DNA of 64,000 nucleotides from Notolepis coatsorum (GCA_963971535.1 OZ020585.1:21999958-22063957), one strand, 5' to 3'. Counted from the first letter of the stretch, positions 11,801 through 23,030 are shown. Program-made: numbers and translations. Notes: generated by a model not told the origin, from the letters alone.

Positions 11801-13133
11801 CTTCGGCTAGTCTCCTATGTCTTACTATATTGTCGGCTGTATAATCTTTGTGTCATAACATTGTCTACTGTCCTATGTCATACTGTATCGTCTGTTGTAT
11901 ACTCCTAGTGTCTATACGTCCATCCTGTCTTTTGTCATGTTGTATTGTCCTGTTACACTGTACATTTTGTAGTTACTGTACAGTACTTTGGTCGGCTCTT
12001 TGAGCTTTTAAATGCGCTATATAAATAAATGACTTTACTTGCTTACATTGACATTTAAAACATGTCCGACATTAGATTAGATTAAAATGTATTGTCATTA
12101 TACAGCACAAGTACAGTACAACGGAAATAAGCATCCAACCAGAGTGCAAATGTAGCAGTAAAGTGCAATAGTAATATACAATGTAGATCTGATTAAACTG
12201 GATATAAAATATATAAATTAGTATGACATGGTCATGGTGTAGTGCTAATGAGATGTACAGATTTGTAATATTAATATGTACAGTGATACAAGTATAAAGG
12301 CAGTGTGGTAGTAGTCATACTGGCCAGCAGCATAACTAGTAAGAGTAGGTAAGGGATATGTACAGTACATATATATATATATAGAATCTACAGATATGTA
12401 AAAGGAGTATGTGCAGGTATGTACAGACAGGTGGGTATATATACAGCATTATTGTACATGCTGTCATACAGAGACAAAGGAATCTCACTTACTTTGACTT
12501 GGCCTTAGCCACTGATGCATGAAAAAGAGCAGAAAAGATTATCAATACTAGGGAGACAATCTTGTGATGTTACAACATGAACTTGTAACTAACGTGTAGT
12601 TAGCTAACGTTAGTAGTAGAATCAGTAGTAGTGGGCCATAATAAACTAAGGTGATTGATTGATTGATTGAAAATTGTATTAACAGATTGCAGAATGGGTC
12701 AAATACAGTACAGCTCAATACACACAATTGTTAAAGGGCTGCAGATCAGAGAAAGACTTTCGTCTTGTTTACATCAGGGTCCCCCATTTTCAATTCATCA
12801 TAATATATGATAGCATAGCTAAACATGGCTAACGTTAGCAGACAATAGCTAACCAACCTGTAAACACAGCTTGTGGTAACCACAATCAAATGTAAACGGT
12901 AGATAAGCACGACTCGAAGCCTCAACAATAATGCAAGAAAGATAATCATTGTGAGATACCAATATTGCTTATTGCATTATTGCTAGATGACGTTAGCGTG
13001 TCTCAGTGTCTGTTAGCGTGATATGAGACGTGGAGCAAAAACAGCCGACTATCCCCCCGCTCAGTTTGTTTACAAACCTGTATAGTTGAGCTTACTAAAG
13101 GTAATACTCACAATTTACAGTTGTGAGAAACAT
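8830..13133 (-). CDS. mrpl33: mitochondrial ribosomal protein L33, complete four-exon gene
   Basis: bL33m is a small protein of the large subunit of the mitochondrial ribosome. Four minus-strand exons (13112-13133, 12493-12511, 11580-11686, 8830-8879) join in consistent phase. Together they give 198 nt, that is 65 codons plus TAG, the same length as the human protein as I remember it. The product starts MFLTTVNLAKAKS and has the core SAAGTGYSFNTKRNRLREK. It ends NQHVLFYEKRKIRSI, against human KQRVLFVEKKKIRSL. All donors are GT and all acceptors AG. No frame defects are seen, so it is probably functional. Introns carry SINE and LINE debris (two SINEs and a MITE in the last intron). A MULE-like MITE lies just upstream of the start. 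The neighbour rbks is convergent, as in human. Confidence 0.93.
9190..9370 (-). mobile_element. SINE/LINE tail fragment related to SINE family 1
   Basis: TTTATCCAAAGTGCTTTACA, TTCACCCATTCACACACA and AGGGTGCCAACCAGCTC match the inverted tail of SINE family 1 with divergence. The head is absent. It lies in the last mrpl33 intron. Confidence 0.55.
9819..10065. mobile_element. MITE M1 copy (partial)
   Basis: It starts TAAGGGGCACTTCACC and contains GCTGATTTATTTTGCA and CATCCAAAAACTC. It shares these with the copy at 19804-20139 (TAAAGGGGCACTTCGTC, CATCCAAAAACTCTAAG). Its right end is overrun by the neighbouring SINE. Confidence 0.6.
10066..10316 (-). mobile_element. tRNA-derived SINE family 1, copy with tRNA-like head
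   Basis: Read on the minus strand it begins GGTGACAGTGGCTCAGGAGG and continues GTAGAGTGG (pol III A-box-like). It then has GGTTCGATTCCC (B-box), followed by GTGTCCTTGAGCAAGACACT and a tail ending in AAATGCACCATTTA. This is a better preserved relative of the copy at 455-662, in the opposite orientation. Confidence 0.8.
10362..10833 (-). mobile_element. tRNA-derived SINE family 2, full copy with 16-bp target duplication
   Basis: The copy is flanked by the direct repeat AAAAGTATCTATATTT at 10346-10361 and 10834-10849. On the minus strand its head has GTGGGCAAGGCGCTCG (A-box region) and a B-box-like TTCGAGCCC. The body shares CTGCGCAGNNGAATCAGGAAG, GCAGCCGGCTTGTGGGAGGC and a TTGGGATGGGAGAAAA tail with the copy at 56859-57322. 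It is about 472 bp long and lies in the last mrpl33 intron. Confidence 0.85.
11580..11686 (-). CDS. mrpl33: mrpl33 coding exon 3
   Basis: This main exon encodes SLLVQMLSAAGTGYSF, then NTKRNRLREKLVLRRHDPI, plus a single G before the donor GTAAGA. The acceptor (catgcAG) has a weak pyrimidine tract, so the exact 5' edge is the least certain of the four exons. It is fixed by phase with the microexon. Confidence 0.9.
11819..12046 (+). mobile_element. L2-like LINE 3' end
   Basis: Thymine-rich sequence with repeated TGTCATACTGTA-like words ends in TTTTAAATGCGCTATATAAATAAATGACTTTA, here cited in parts: GCGCTATATAAATAAATGA at about 12015. This ending is the usual 3' end of teleost L2/CR1 elements. 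It lies in mrpl33 intron 2. Confidence 0.55.
12056..12480 (-). mobile_element. Rex1-like LINE 3' end (inverted)
   Basis: It begins with ATTAGATTAGATT, which is the tail when read on minus. It continues TGTATTGTCATTATACAGC and AGTACAACGGAAAT, the pattern of reversed Rex1/CR1-type 3' UTRs. Related reversed tails occur at 22690-23030 and 57575-57985. Confidence 0.45.
12493..12511 (-). CDS. mrpl33: mrpl33 coding exon 2 (19-nt microexon)
   Basis: The exon follows the acceptor gcatcAG and is followed by the donor GTAAGT. It reads (T)TG then AKAKS and ends AA, which completes a lysine codon with the G that opens exon 3. It supplies the basic N-terminal stretch equivalent to human AKSKSK. At 19 nt it is a microexon that most gene finders would miss. 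Confidence 0.85.
12655..12815 (-). mobile_element. (GATT)n-tailed LINE 3' end
   Basis: GATTGATTGATTGATTG is followed by TATTAACAGATTGCAGAATG, CAATTGTTAA and ACTTTCGTCTTGTTTACATC. The same words occur at 43264-43947, where the C-terminal codons of the LINE are attached, and in plus orientation at 22322-22410. Confidence 0.65.
13112..13133 (-). CDS. mrpl33: mrpl33 coding exon 1
   Basis: The exon encodes MFLTTVN plus the first base (T) of the next codon and is followed by a strong donor, GTGAGT. The ATG is at 13131-13133. Human starts MFLSAVFF, so this start agrees with the family. Confidence 0.88.
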
Positions 13134-13195
13134 TCTGTTTGTGTTTAATCGGTTCAAGATACTGTCAAGCTAGGTGTTGGATAAGTCACATTGAC

Positions 13196-13557
13196 GCGTG
13201 CTTACGACACCAAGCCGCATTTCTCGGAGACGCTCTCTGATTGGCACTGACTGACGCTCTCTGATTGGCCACTGACGCGTTTGCCCAATCCGTGACGAGC
13301 TGTGTCTTTGCCCATTTCCACGCCAAACAGCCTGCAAACTACCTGGCGTTCTATCGCCATGCTCTAAGACAAACTCTAACCTTAACCAACTTCGAAAGAG
13401 TGCCTAAGCTTAACCGTCGAAAGAACTTGCCGTCACGCTCTAAGACAAACTCTAACCTTAACCAACTTCGAAGAGTGCCTAAGCTTAACCAGTGTTACCA
13501 GGCGTCGGCCAATCAGAGAGCGTCTCCGAGAAATGCGGCTTGGTTTCGTAATCACGC
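13196..13557. mobile_element. Mutator-like MITE upstream of mrpl33
   Basis: Long terminal inverted repeats include AAGCCGCATTTCTCGGAGAC and GCTCTCTGATTGGC, with GCGTG(C/A)TTACG at the very ends. They are flanked by the 9-bp direct repeat CACATTGAC (13187-13195 and 13558-13566). A 9-bp duplication plus long inverted ends is typical of Mutator-like elements. The inside has a 76-bp tandem duplication (GCTCTAAGAC starts at 13361 and 13437). The inverted repeats contain CCAAT boxes (GATTGGC/GCCAATC). The left end lies about 63 bp from the mrpl33 ATG. Confidence 0.8.
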
Positions 13558-13567
13558 CACATTGACG

Positions 13568-14640
13568 ATATATACTTCCGGTTAATAACCACACTGGGTC
13601 ACCTTAAAGTGATAGTCCACCGATTTTAGGAGCCAGTCTTATTTCTGTATTTGTTTCTGTCCATCCTGACAGCATTATTGGAAGTAAATCAGATATAGGC
13701 ATCTTAAAATGTGGACACTCCCTTTAGTAGTGTAGGCAGATAATCCGAGAATTATACATTTGTAACTAAATGCTCTGGCTGTTGAATGTACAGTATTTAT
13801 TTATTTATTGTTAATTTTTCTTCCACAGAAAGAGTATTCTGCACAGTAAATCTCGATAAAACATGTGTTATCATAAACCAAATTGGTTGAATTGTAATAT
13901 TGATATTTTCTTTGACCTGGTTTCCCTTTACATTCGGACTAAATCTCCAAGCAAGCCTGCTGACTGAGCTCTCTCCACGGCACACCGCTGTAGGCAGCCA
14001 CTGGCCTATGATAGCATATCATTACCTAGTGTTCCCTACTAATTTGAGAGTAACATATTTTCATGAAAATGGAATCGGCTAAAAAGCAGAAAATAGGAGT
14101 TAGTATTTAGTGGTAAACATTAGGGGGAGGGGGCGGGCTCAGCTCCCTCTAGGTTAGGCTATTCTTTTTTATTAATGATTAATTTTGAGTTATTTGTGAA
14201 CATGAACAAATATCTTCAACTATACATTTTTGCTAAAATGATTAAAAACAAAAGCTCATAAGGGGTCATTAACCACTTAAACCCGAGTACTGTTTCAAGG
14301 TGGTTCCAAGGTCAAGGTCAAAGTCAGCAGTAGGTACCACATGCAAATGCTATACACCATTGGAGATGCAACTCTATGTGTAATTAATGATAGCCATTGC
14401 CATGCTTCATTATGTCTCATACGTTGTTGTAACAATTTTGGGGTTGATACCATGTTACACAGATTTTTCTTAGAGAGTGAGCACTTTTGTTGAGAATGGA
14501 TCAGAACCCCCCCCCCCCCCTCCCTATTTTCAATATACCTAGGTATGCCATATATTTGGCCCAAGTGTCTAGTTTGTGGTTGTAAACTGTCATGAGGCTG
14601 TAATTATCCTAGAGTTCATAATAGGTCATGTCATTTTATA
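13568..14640. other. no gene recognised
   Basis: This is AT-rich sequence with a poly-C tract at 14507-14520. AAAGTGATAGTCCACC near 13604 resembles the end of a teleost MITE, but no partner end was found. Confidence 0.45.
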
Positions 14641-14644
14641 CATC

Positions 14645-14777
14645 AATGTCAAGTTTAATAAATGGTCTCACTACATTGAAATGGCTACTATGGGGGACTA
14701 ACATCATTGGATCCATAAGAGTCCCCGCTTTCCAGTCATAACCAATTCATGCAATTTCACTGTTTAGGGACCACGGT

Positions 14778-14841
<64 letters not shown>

Positions 14842-15004
14842 AGTGTTTAACTCTTCTTCTTCTTCTTCTTCTTCTTCTTCTTCTTCTTCTTCTTCTTCTT
14901 CTTCTTCTTCTTCTTCTTCTTCTTCTTCTTCTTCTTCTTCTTCTTCTTCTTCTTCTTCTTCTTCTTCTTCTTCTTCTTCTCCTTCTTCACATTTGTACTA
15001 CATG
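14645..15004. repeat. repeat E, copy 1, with (CA)n and (CTT)n
   Basis: It shares CAATGTCAAGTTTA, CTTTCCAGTCATAAC, GACCACGGTATAACACAC, a CA run (14781-14839), TTAACTCTTCTTC, a CTT run (14853-14988) and CACATTTGTAC with 16606-16905. The two copies have the same order of unique words and both microsatellites. Confidence 0.8.
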
Positions 15005-15055
15005 CTTGGTTTTGCCCAGCATTGCATGGGATTATCTTAAACTGGGCATGTCTGT

Positions 15056-15350
15056 AATTTAGTTTAGTTTAGTTTACTCAGTTTATTTGATCAGGGACAG
15101 TGCATATCAATCAACAGTTATAAATGAATACAAATTTAAAACTGTAAATATGCCAACATTAGCAGGGTTGCTAGTTTTCAGTTGTAGTCCCTGGGCTAGA
15201 TGTTTAAGCCAGAAAAGAAACAGAAAAATATTAAAGCTAATATAAAAACAGTTTAAAACATATTCTGTACATTCACTCTGTAGGCATTCGTGCATACAAA
15301 AAAATGTGTTACATTCCATTCGTTGAGGCAATTAGGCACTGTCTTTAGTC
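15056..15350 (-). mobile_element. retroelement 3' end with (TTTAG)n tail (inverted)
   Basis: Four TTTAG units at 15056-15078 precede TTTATTTGATCAGGGACAGTG, here cited in part. The arrangement is that of an inverted LINE 3' end with a simple-repeat tail. Similarity fades after about 15350. Confidence 0.4.
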
Positions 15351-15359
15351 TGTGCTTAT

Positions 15360-15961
<602 letters not shown>

Positions 15962-16257
15962 CCCCACCCCACCCACTCACCACTCTCAACCAGCCTGCCG
16001 GTGAGGAGGGTTAGGTAAACTATCTCTTTCTCCCTCTCCCTCTCTTCCTCTTCCCGCCCCCTCTCTCTCCATCTCCCTCTCTCTCCCCTATCCCCCTGCT
16101 CCCCCCTCTCTCTCCAGTCCCTCTCTCTCCCAGTCCCTCTCTCTCAATCCAGTTAAATCCAGTAAGCTTTATTGGCACAAAGTGCAGTTGAGTGTTTATA
16201 TTCCCACGATTTCTGATGATTTGTGATACTACAAGTTATAAGTTATAAGATATATAG

Positions 16258-16586
<329 letters not shown>

Positions 16587-16605
16587 CCCATTCATCCTTC
16601 CATAT

Positions 16606-16684
16606 AGCAATGTCAAGTTTAAGAGTCTCAGCTTTCCAGTCATAACTAATTCATGCAATTTTAAGACTGTTTAGGGACCACGGT

Positions 16685-16766
<82 letters not shown>

Positions 16767-16905
16767 AGTGGTTAACTCTTCTTCTTCTTCTTCTTCTTCT
16801 TCTTCTTCTTCTTCTTCTTCTTCTTCTTCTTCTTCTTCTTCTTCTTCTTCTTCTTCTTCTTCTTCTTCTTCTTCTTCTTCTTCACATTTGTACGACATGT
16901 ACTAC
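16606..16905. repeat. repeat E, copy 2, flanked by 24-bp direct repeats
   Basis: It has the same word order as copy 1 at 14645-15004, with a CA run at 16688-16764 and a CTT run at 16776-16883. It is flanked by ATCTACCCATTCATCCTTCC plus ATAT at 16582-16605 and again at 16906-16929. The left flank sits at the end of the TGTC array. Confidence 0.8.
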
Positions 16906-16929
16906 ATCTACCCATTCATCCTTCCATAT

Positions 16930-17480
16930 CTCTGTCTATTCTTTCATCCATCCATATACATTTGTGAGTTGAAATTTACATTGTGTAGGTCTGACATGTG
17001 CATACAGAGACAATGCAGACAATACAAGAATGTTCAGACACTGCTAGAAATAATAGTAATAACACCTATACAACAACAGCATACTTCAACAGTGCAGAAT
17101 GTAAAATACAGTAACAGTGTGAGCAGCACAATGATGTTTTTAGCAACTCTTCCAACAATAGTGAGAGGCCAAAAGCAGGCATAGTTGACAGAAGTTGCCT
17201 TGTGCACTAATTTCAAAGTCTATAGTGATAGACTACAGACTGATACTGCTGATAAGTCTAAACCTAACAAAAGTTCTGTTAGGTTTAGTTTTGTCCAGTT
17301 AAATAAGTATTACTCAACCTCAAGGGTTATCTGACTATAAGGCAAGTCACATATCTGAATAGATGGAAAGTGTAAATCTGACCTCACTAATTTAATTAAC
17401 AAGCAACACAGTGTTAATTACTTCCATTGCTTGGTTATACAATTAAATGTCTCTACACAGAGGCCAAGTATACAGTGTAC
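16930..17480. other. no gene recognised
   Basis: This is AT-rich sequence with no exon or identifiable element. Confidence 0.45.
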
Positions 17481-17481
<1 letters not shown>

Positions 17482-17575
<94 letters not shown>

Positions 17576-17622
17576 CTCTCACACACACACACACACACGC
17601 ACACACACACACACACACACAC
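17482..17622. repeat. (CA)n microsatellite, interrupted
   Basis: CA runs are broken by ACC, CTCTCTCTC and GCA. A weaker CA/TA-rich stretch continues at 17715-17785. Confidence 0.95.
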
Positions 17623-17789
17623 AGGCCCCAAACTATCATTACTGGCTGTCACACAACAACTTGCTGTTCTTGTAACTGAACAACCCTATCGCAGGAGGTG
17701 ACATGATGACTCACTCACACATGCAGAGAGTCACAGATACACACAAACAGTCACACATATATATATATATACACACACACCACATGCTG

Positions 17790-18539
17790 ATTCACAAGTC
17801 CCTGACCTGCGTCACCGCATCTCCCTATTATCTGTTACATAAAGGGAGGTTAGCGGCAACAAAAGGTGAACCCCCCCCCCGGAGTGCGTTTTTCCACAGC
17901 TTCACTTCACCGCATTTCACCAAGTCCTTGCGCTGCTCTCTCTCTCTGTGCCAAGCAAGCTGTTGTTTGTTCCTTTTGAAGAGCATCTACTCTTGACAGG
18001 GCTGAGGGGGTGGGGTTATGGAGCGTATAGGCACCAGGCACCAGCTCTGGGGTAATGTTCAACTTAAATAAAGATTTATCTCTAGGACGGCGAATTATAC
18101 TTCATACTTATTCATGAAATGGTTTAACATTTTTGCTCTGACATTTGTTTACATTTCTGAGATGCTGTTGTCCCGAGCGACTTCAGACAAGTGCAAAAGA
18201 GTAGAGTGAGCTTGTATTGACGCATCACGAGACAACCGTATAACAATTATTGAACCATTTGTTGGAGTTAAACAGGGGCAAAATATATGTTTGTTTGTTT
18301 TGTTTATATAAAAAAAAGGGGAAGGTCCAGTGTAAAACAGAAATCTAATATTTTATGACTCCAACTTATGATGTCATCAAGTGAAACCACCTGGGGCTGC
18401 TCCATTGCTTCATTGATAAAGTATGGGTGATGGGGGGTGTTGAGTTTGTGGATTCCTGGAATGTCTATCCCTTATCTATCAAGTGAGATTTCTTTCTGTG
18501 TAGTGCTAATAATTAGTAGTGGTAGGAAATACAGAATTG
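17790..18539. other. no gene recognised
   Basis: The stretch contains a short poly-C (17871-17880) and a (TTTG)n-like run near 18288. No exon is seen. Confidence 0.4.
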
Positions 18540-18765
18540 TTACCGTCAGTGAAGTGAAATGTCAAAATGTTTGACATTGAGCAAGGCACTTAACCCCCAA
18601 CTGCTCCAGTGGAGTTGCTCAGTGGCCAATGGTGTCAGACTGTGGTTGTACTGGGCAGCTCCCAGGTATGAATGGAACTGTGTGAATGTGAAGCAGGGCG
18701 TAGCTGAAAAAGAGCATCTGTGCTCAGCGAACCTACCCTGGGTAAATAAAGGTTAAACAAACTTG
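18540..18765 (+). mobile_element. SINE-like repeat family 3
   Basis: It contains TTGAGCAAGGCACTTAACCC, CCAACTGCTCCAGTGGAG, TTGTACTGGGCAGCTCCCAG, GGGCGTAGCTGAAAAAGAGC and the 3' end CCTGGGTAAATAAAGGTTAA. This is a very common teleost repeat. A tRNA-like head is not evident here. Confidence 0.7.
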
Positions 18766-19803
18766 TACAATCTTAATGGAACCGTAGATCATGGGAATTA
18801 GGCCAAATTTATCTCGACCAAAACAAAAGATGAAATAAAAGAGTCTGTTATCTTTCTTTGATATAAGCCCAGTGGTTCTCAATAGGGAGGCCGAGGTAGT
18901 GTACTTTGATATTATATTATTATGGGGGGGTGTACTTTCATAGGAAATAGTTCCCAAATGAAACTGTTCACAAGTTCTGTTCTTGAGTAACCGGGTCACA
19001 ACTTCTGGAAAGTGCCATTCAGCTCCATCGAGTGAAGTGTCTGCAAACCAATCAGTTACTATATTCTGGGTTTAGAGTGCATACCCCATTGGGTCAAATG
19101 GTAGCTAAAATTCCAGCTTTGCTAGACTGATGGGAGGATGGGAGGGTTTTTGCATGACCCAGATTCAAGGGTTTTCCCAATGTTTACCCTGCAATGAACA
19201 GACCATTTCTTCTTTACACACAGTTAAACAGATAATGTTCCCTCTGTATATCCAACCAATTGCGTTCACAAGTATTATGGACCTATTTTTATCTCCCATT
19301 CAAAGAACATAATGTAGCAAGGGTCTTATGCAATACTCACGTGACTCATGATTGAGGTACTGGTGGTGCTCGCATCAACAGTGAGACCAAAAAGGTCTGA
19401 ATTATCTCCCCACTTGCGTAAGTAATGAGCGGATTGTGCCGGCTATGATGTCACACGCTGATATGCATCAGGTCACTATGGTTACAGCAATCAGAGATAG
19501 TGAGCCAGCTCCACAGGTCTGTGGAGTTGGTTTTGATTCAAGAGCTGCCCCTCCCCCTAATGCTCTTTGGAAACACAGAGGAACCAACATCCATCAGTTG
19601 TAGGGGAGCTCTGTGGGTCCATTACCTTGATTATTCAGCTCTATATCCAGCGGCACGGCAGTTATGAGTACTAAACATTGGTTACAAGAGTCTCGATACT
19701 GCCTGGTTCAAGAATTCACGGTGAACAGGGAATTTGCACATCCTTCTAGGATCCCCAAATCAATACAAACCTAATAAAATACTGTATGTTAAATCAAAAG
19801 TCT
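18766..19803. other. no gene recognised
   Basis: Short open frames only. No conserved motif is identified on either strand. Confidence 0.45.
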
Positions 19804-20139
19804 TAAAGGGGCACTTCGTCAAAAAAACAACGCTGATTTATTTTAGCACATAATCTGACACACATCCAAAAACTCTAAGCAGTTTGGCAAACATTCATTG
19901 AATCCTTGTGTTGTGTGTTAATTACAGCTCAACGAAATGATAAGGTAGCAGTCCCTATAAGACAAGGTATTGCTATTTCTTCATCTATCTATCTATGAAA
20001 GAAATAAATAGTAATCCCTTGTCTTATAGGGACTGCTGCCTTGTCATATCATTGAGCTGTAATTAACACAACACAAGGATCCAGTGTCCCCGATGACATC
20101 ACTGGTGGCCATTATAGGGGTGAAGTCGTGCCCCTATAA
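19804..20139. mobile_element. MITE M1 copy with internal hairpin
   Basis: The ends TAAAGGGGCAC and GTGCCCCTATA are inverted. Within it, arms at about 19902-19985 and 19997-20080 fold back on each other. The left arm has CCTTGTGTTGTG and AGTCCCTATAAGACAAGG; the right arm has their complement with a few changes. A shorter relative lies at 9819-10065. Confidence 0.7.
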
Positions 20140-20726
20140 CTTTCTGGATAAATATACCATAATATCCTATTTCTTTTAAATGCTTTTTATTGTCATCTTT
20201 ATACATCACCAATCATGACTCATAATAATACGAACATATTTGTTAACAGAATTCGGCTATAGGGCGACAATAATGTGGTCAAGAGGCATGGTTTCTATCT
20301 TGAGCCTTAACTGGCGTGGTTTATTTATTCACATGAAGAGCAGCAGTTCTACAGGTCTTCTCTCACTGAGAGACATGGGGGGAGAGAAAGAAGTGGGAGG
20401 AGACATAGCTACTTATACTCGCCACCTGGTAGTACTCCTGAGTGTCTCCGCCTAGGGCGCCCTCTAGTGGACACAGTTATATATGCAGGTAGACAGTTAA
20501 TAGTGTGAACAGTTATATATGCAGTTAGACAGTTACTAACAATCCTACACAGAACCTCTGCCTTCAACAGTATTTGATGACGACAACAGGTTATTTTAAA
20601 AGATCAGCCTATTTCTACATCACTCCTTCATATAGACTACATAAGTGGCTGGAACAGTGAGCACAGTGGTGTAAGAGTGCTGTTATAAAACGGAGAGACA
20701 CGCGTTCTCCCCTCCATCTGTTCCTC
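20140..20726. other. no gene recognised
   Basis: The stretch has a 20-bp-scale tandem echo (CAGTTATATATGCAGNTAGAC) at 20474-20534. No exon is seen. Confidence 0.4.
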
Positions 20727-20729
20727 CTC

Positions 20730-20805
<76 letters not shown>

Positions 20806-20812
20806 CTCTCTC
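20727..20812. repeat. (CT)n microsatellite
   Basis: This is a CT run with a single CGC interruption near 20741. Confidence 0.95.
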
Positions 20813-20985
20813 TCGCCCAGGTCTCTGTGTTCCATGACGCAGAGCTGAGTGGGAGTGGACGAGCCTTCTGCTCCCTGAGAGAGCTGAGTGGGCCGCCGCC
20901 AGCCGCTGTGTGCGTACCAGCTGAGATGGAGATATATACGTAGATGGTAGGTTGATGTAGGTATGAAGGTGCACTGGGGAGGGCG

Positions 20986-20988
<3 letters not shown>

Positions 20989-21019
<31 letters not shown>
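20989..21019. repeat. poly-G tract (31 G)
   Basis: This is an uninterrupted G homopolymer. Length errors are likely at such a site. Confidence 0.9.
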
Positions 21020-21020
<1 letters not shown>

Positions 21021-21654
21021 GGCAGAGCAATGTCCACTGGAACAGTAGTCAACATACTACGGGGGAATTATACGTAAAAAATTTGTCCAGCTATCATTAA
21101 GTATAATTTAGGCTGTGATATTAACATCATTCTCTCTATGATGTAATTACAGTGGAATAGCCTGCTTTGCTCACATCTACAGCACACGCTATTTGAAATG
21201 AGAGGAGAGGTTGCCATTGTCTGTGATTATGATACTGAATGTGCCATGTGAGCTAATGTGGATAATAAGGGAACTTTAAATATGACATCCAGATTTTCAA
21301 TGTAATGGCCTCCTGGGTATTAATATATATTAATAGATTGCTCACGACAGACATGCTACAGCTTATTATAATCAGCAGATAAAGAATAATGTGTGCGGTA
21401 GTGACCTCAGATACAGATCACTAACTTTAAACCTGCGTATTAAGGGGGACATTTAAGGGGGAAGTTAAGTTATGTGGGAGTTTAAGTGATTCAAAGGTGC
21501 GAAAACCAACACATTTAACCTTTAATCCATGCGCACATGTCAGTCTCATTTTGAAGATATCAGTATAAATGTCATAGATTACTGAGGAATTGCATAGTTT
21601 TAGGTGTGGAAATCAAGGGATTCTATTTCGTAGAGAGAGAGAGAGAGAGGGGGG

Positions 21655-21695
<41 letters not shown>

Positions 21696-21985
21696 TAAGA
21701 GAGGGGAGTAGGGTGGATTGGTTTATTAGAGGGAGAGAAGCAGACGATCAATGGGGGGGATGTGGAGAGAGGGAGTGTACGCGGTGGGGTGAAGGAGAGG
21801 GGAACAAGAGGCTAATAACAGGGGCTATAAATAGGGGTAGTGGGAGGAAGCTGGTGAAAGACAGAGCGACAAGAAAAGGAAAAGGATGATGGGGTAAAAG
21901 TATCAGGAGTTGTGAATATGAATTGAAGTGGTCATTCTGGTTCTAGTTCTGATTTGTCACCTTTTTTAGTTAATCCAAAAAGTAT
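21020..21985. other. no gene recognised; (GA)n run inside
   Basis: A GA run lies at 21632-21692 and is interrupted by a poly-G. The rest is AT-rich with no exon or element identified. Confidence 0.45.
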
Positions 21986-21989
21986 GTCT

Positions 21990-22410
21990 ACCACCACCCA
22001 CCCTACCCACAGCCGTAAAAGAAGGTGAATCCCTACCCACCTTCAAAACCGCCCTCAAAGAGCACCTACGGGAGGCTGCCATTCGAAACTGGCCCCTGTA
22101 AATGTCCAACCCCCCCCCCCCCCCCCCACCCAACCCCCTCCTATTGTACAGTTTCCTCCCCCTCGAATGTATTTATTTTATTTATTTTGATTTAAGTACT
22201 GGACTGTCATTATTGTTATTATTGTGTCAATCATAGTCCTGTGATTTATTGTGGATTTCCATTGTTTATGTATTGTGTGTCTGGTTTTATGTAAAAAAAA
22301 GGGGAAAATAAAAAACATTTGTTAAAAAAAAAAAAAAATTGTGTGTATTGAGCCGTACTGTATTGTACCCATTCTGCAATCTGTTAATACAATTTTCAAT
22401 CAATCAATCA
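21990..22410 (+). mobile_element. LINE ORF2 C terminus and 3' UTR with (CAAT)n tail
   Basis: Bases 22005-22102 encode TAVKEGESLPTFKTALKEH then LREAAIRNWPL and a stop. This is the C-terminal end of a CR1/L2-like LINE. A C-rich 3' UTR (poly-C at about 22110-22127), an internal A-rich stretch and GATTGAAAATTG-type words follow, ending in CAATCAATCAATCAA. Inverted relatives are at 12655-12815, 42395-42470 and 43264-43947. It is 5'-truncated and not autonomous. Confidence 0.75.
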
Positions 22411-22411
22411 A

Positions 22412-22665
22412 ACTTCCTACTGGTCGGTCGGGGCGCCTGTTCAGCAGGGAGGGGATCTGGGAGAGATGGTGTGAACCTCCGTGCGCATTACGTTCTCCCA
22501 GTGAAACTCCTAGCTGTCAGGTGAAAAGAAGCAGCTGGCGACTCCACCTATATCAGAGGAGGCATGCGGTTGTCTACACCACCCAGACCTACAGTAGGGC
22601 AGCAGAACGACCAGGAAGGGAATTGACGTAGCGACTAAATTGGGAGATGGGGAAAAATGGTAGAA
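22412..22665 (+). mobile_element. SINE family 2-related partial copy
   Basis: CTGGTCGGTCGGGGCGCCTG, GGGAGGGGATCTGGGAG, CAGGTGAAAAGAAGC and the tail GACTAAATTGGGAGATGGGG match 53310-53640 and, more loosely, 10362-10833 and 56859-57322. The tRNA-like head is absent. Confidence 0.65.
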
Positions 22666-22689
22666 AGGCAGTGGTTTTGTTTTTGGAAG

Positions 22690-23030
22690 CAGAAGTTCAA
22701 GTTCAAGTTCAAGTTTCTTTATTAGTTGTCATACAAAAATACAGAGTACTTTTATATAAAATGCTTCTTTCTGTTTTGCTCCAGAGATTGTGCTAGATAA
22801 AAATAGATATAAAAAGTATAAAATAAGTATAATAAGTATAAAATATAAGTCAAGTACGTAGACAAAAGTGTTCAATGTACATATATACAATATACAATGC
22901 AGAGTAGAAAAGTTACTGAGTTACAATACAATATACAGTACAATGCAGAAATGGGATGAGGTACAATTTAGGTACAATTTACAGTAGGTGTGATGAGGTA
23001 TGAGTTGTAGTGCAAATTCTTTACCAATAA
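22690..23030 (-). mobile_element. Rex1-like LINE 3' end (inverted)
   Basis: GTTCAAGTTCAAGTTCAAG, the tail read on minus, is followed by TTTCTTTATTAGTTGTCAT and CTCCAGAGATTGTGC. The arrangement is typical of the reversed 3' UTR of this LINE type. Confidence 0.5.

Noticed and set aside
14843-15040. Poly-serine open frame
   Set aside because: It is the CTT microsatellite translated; no flanking coding sequence.
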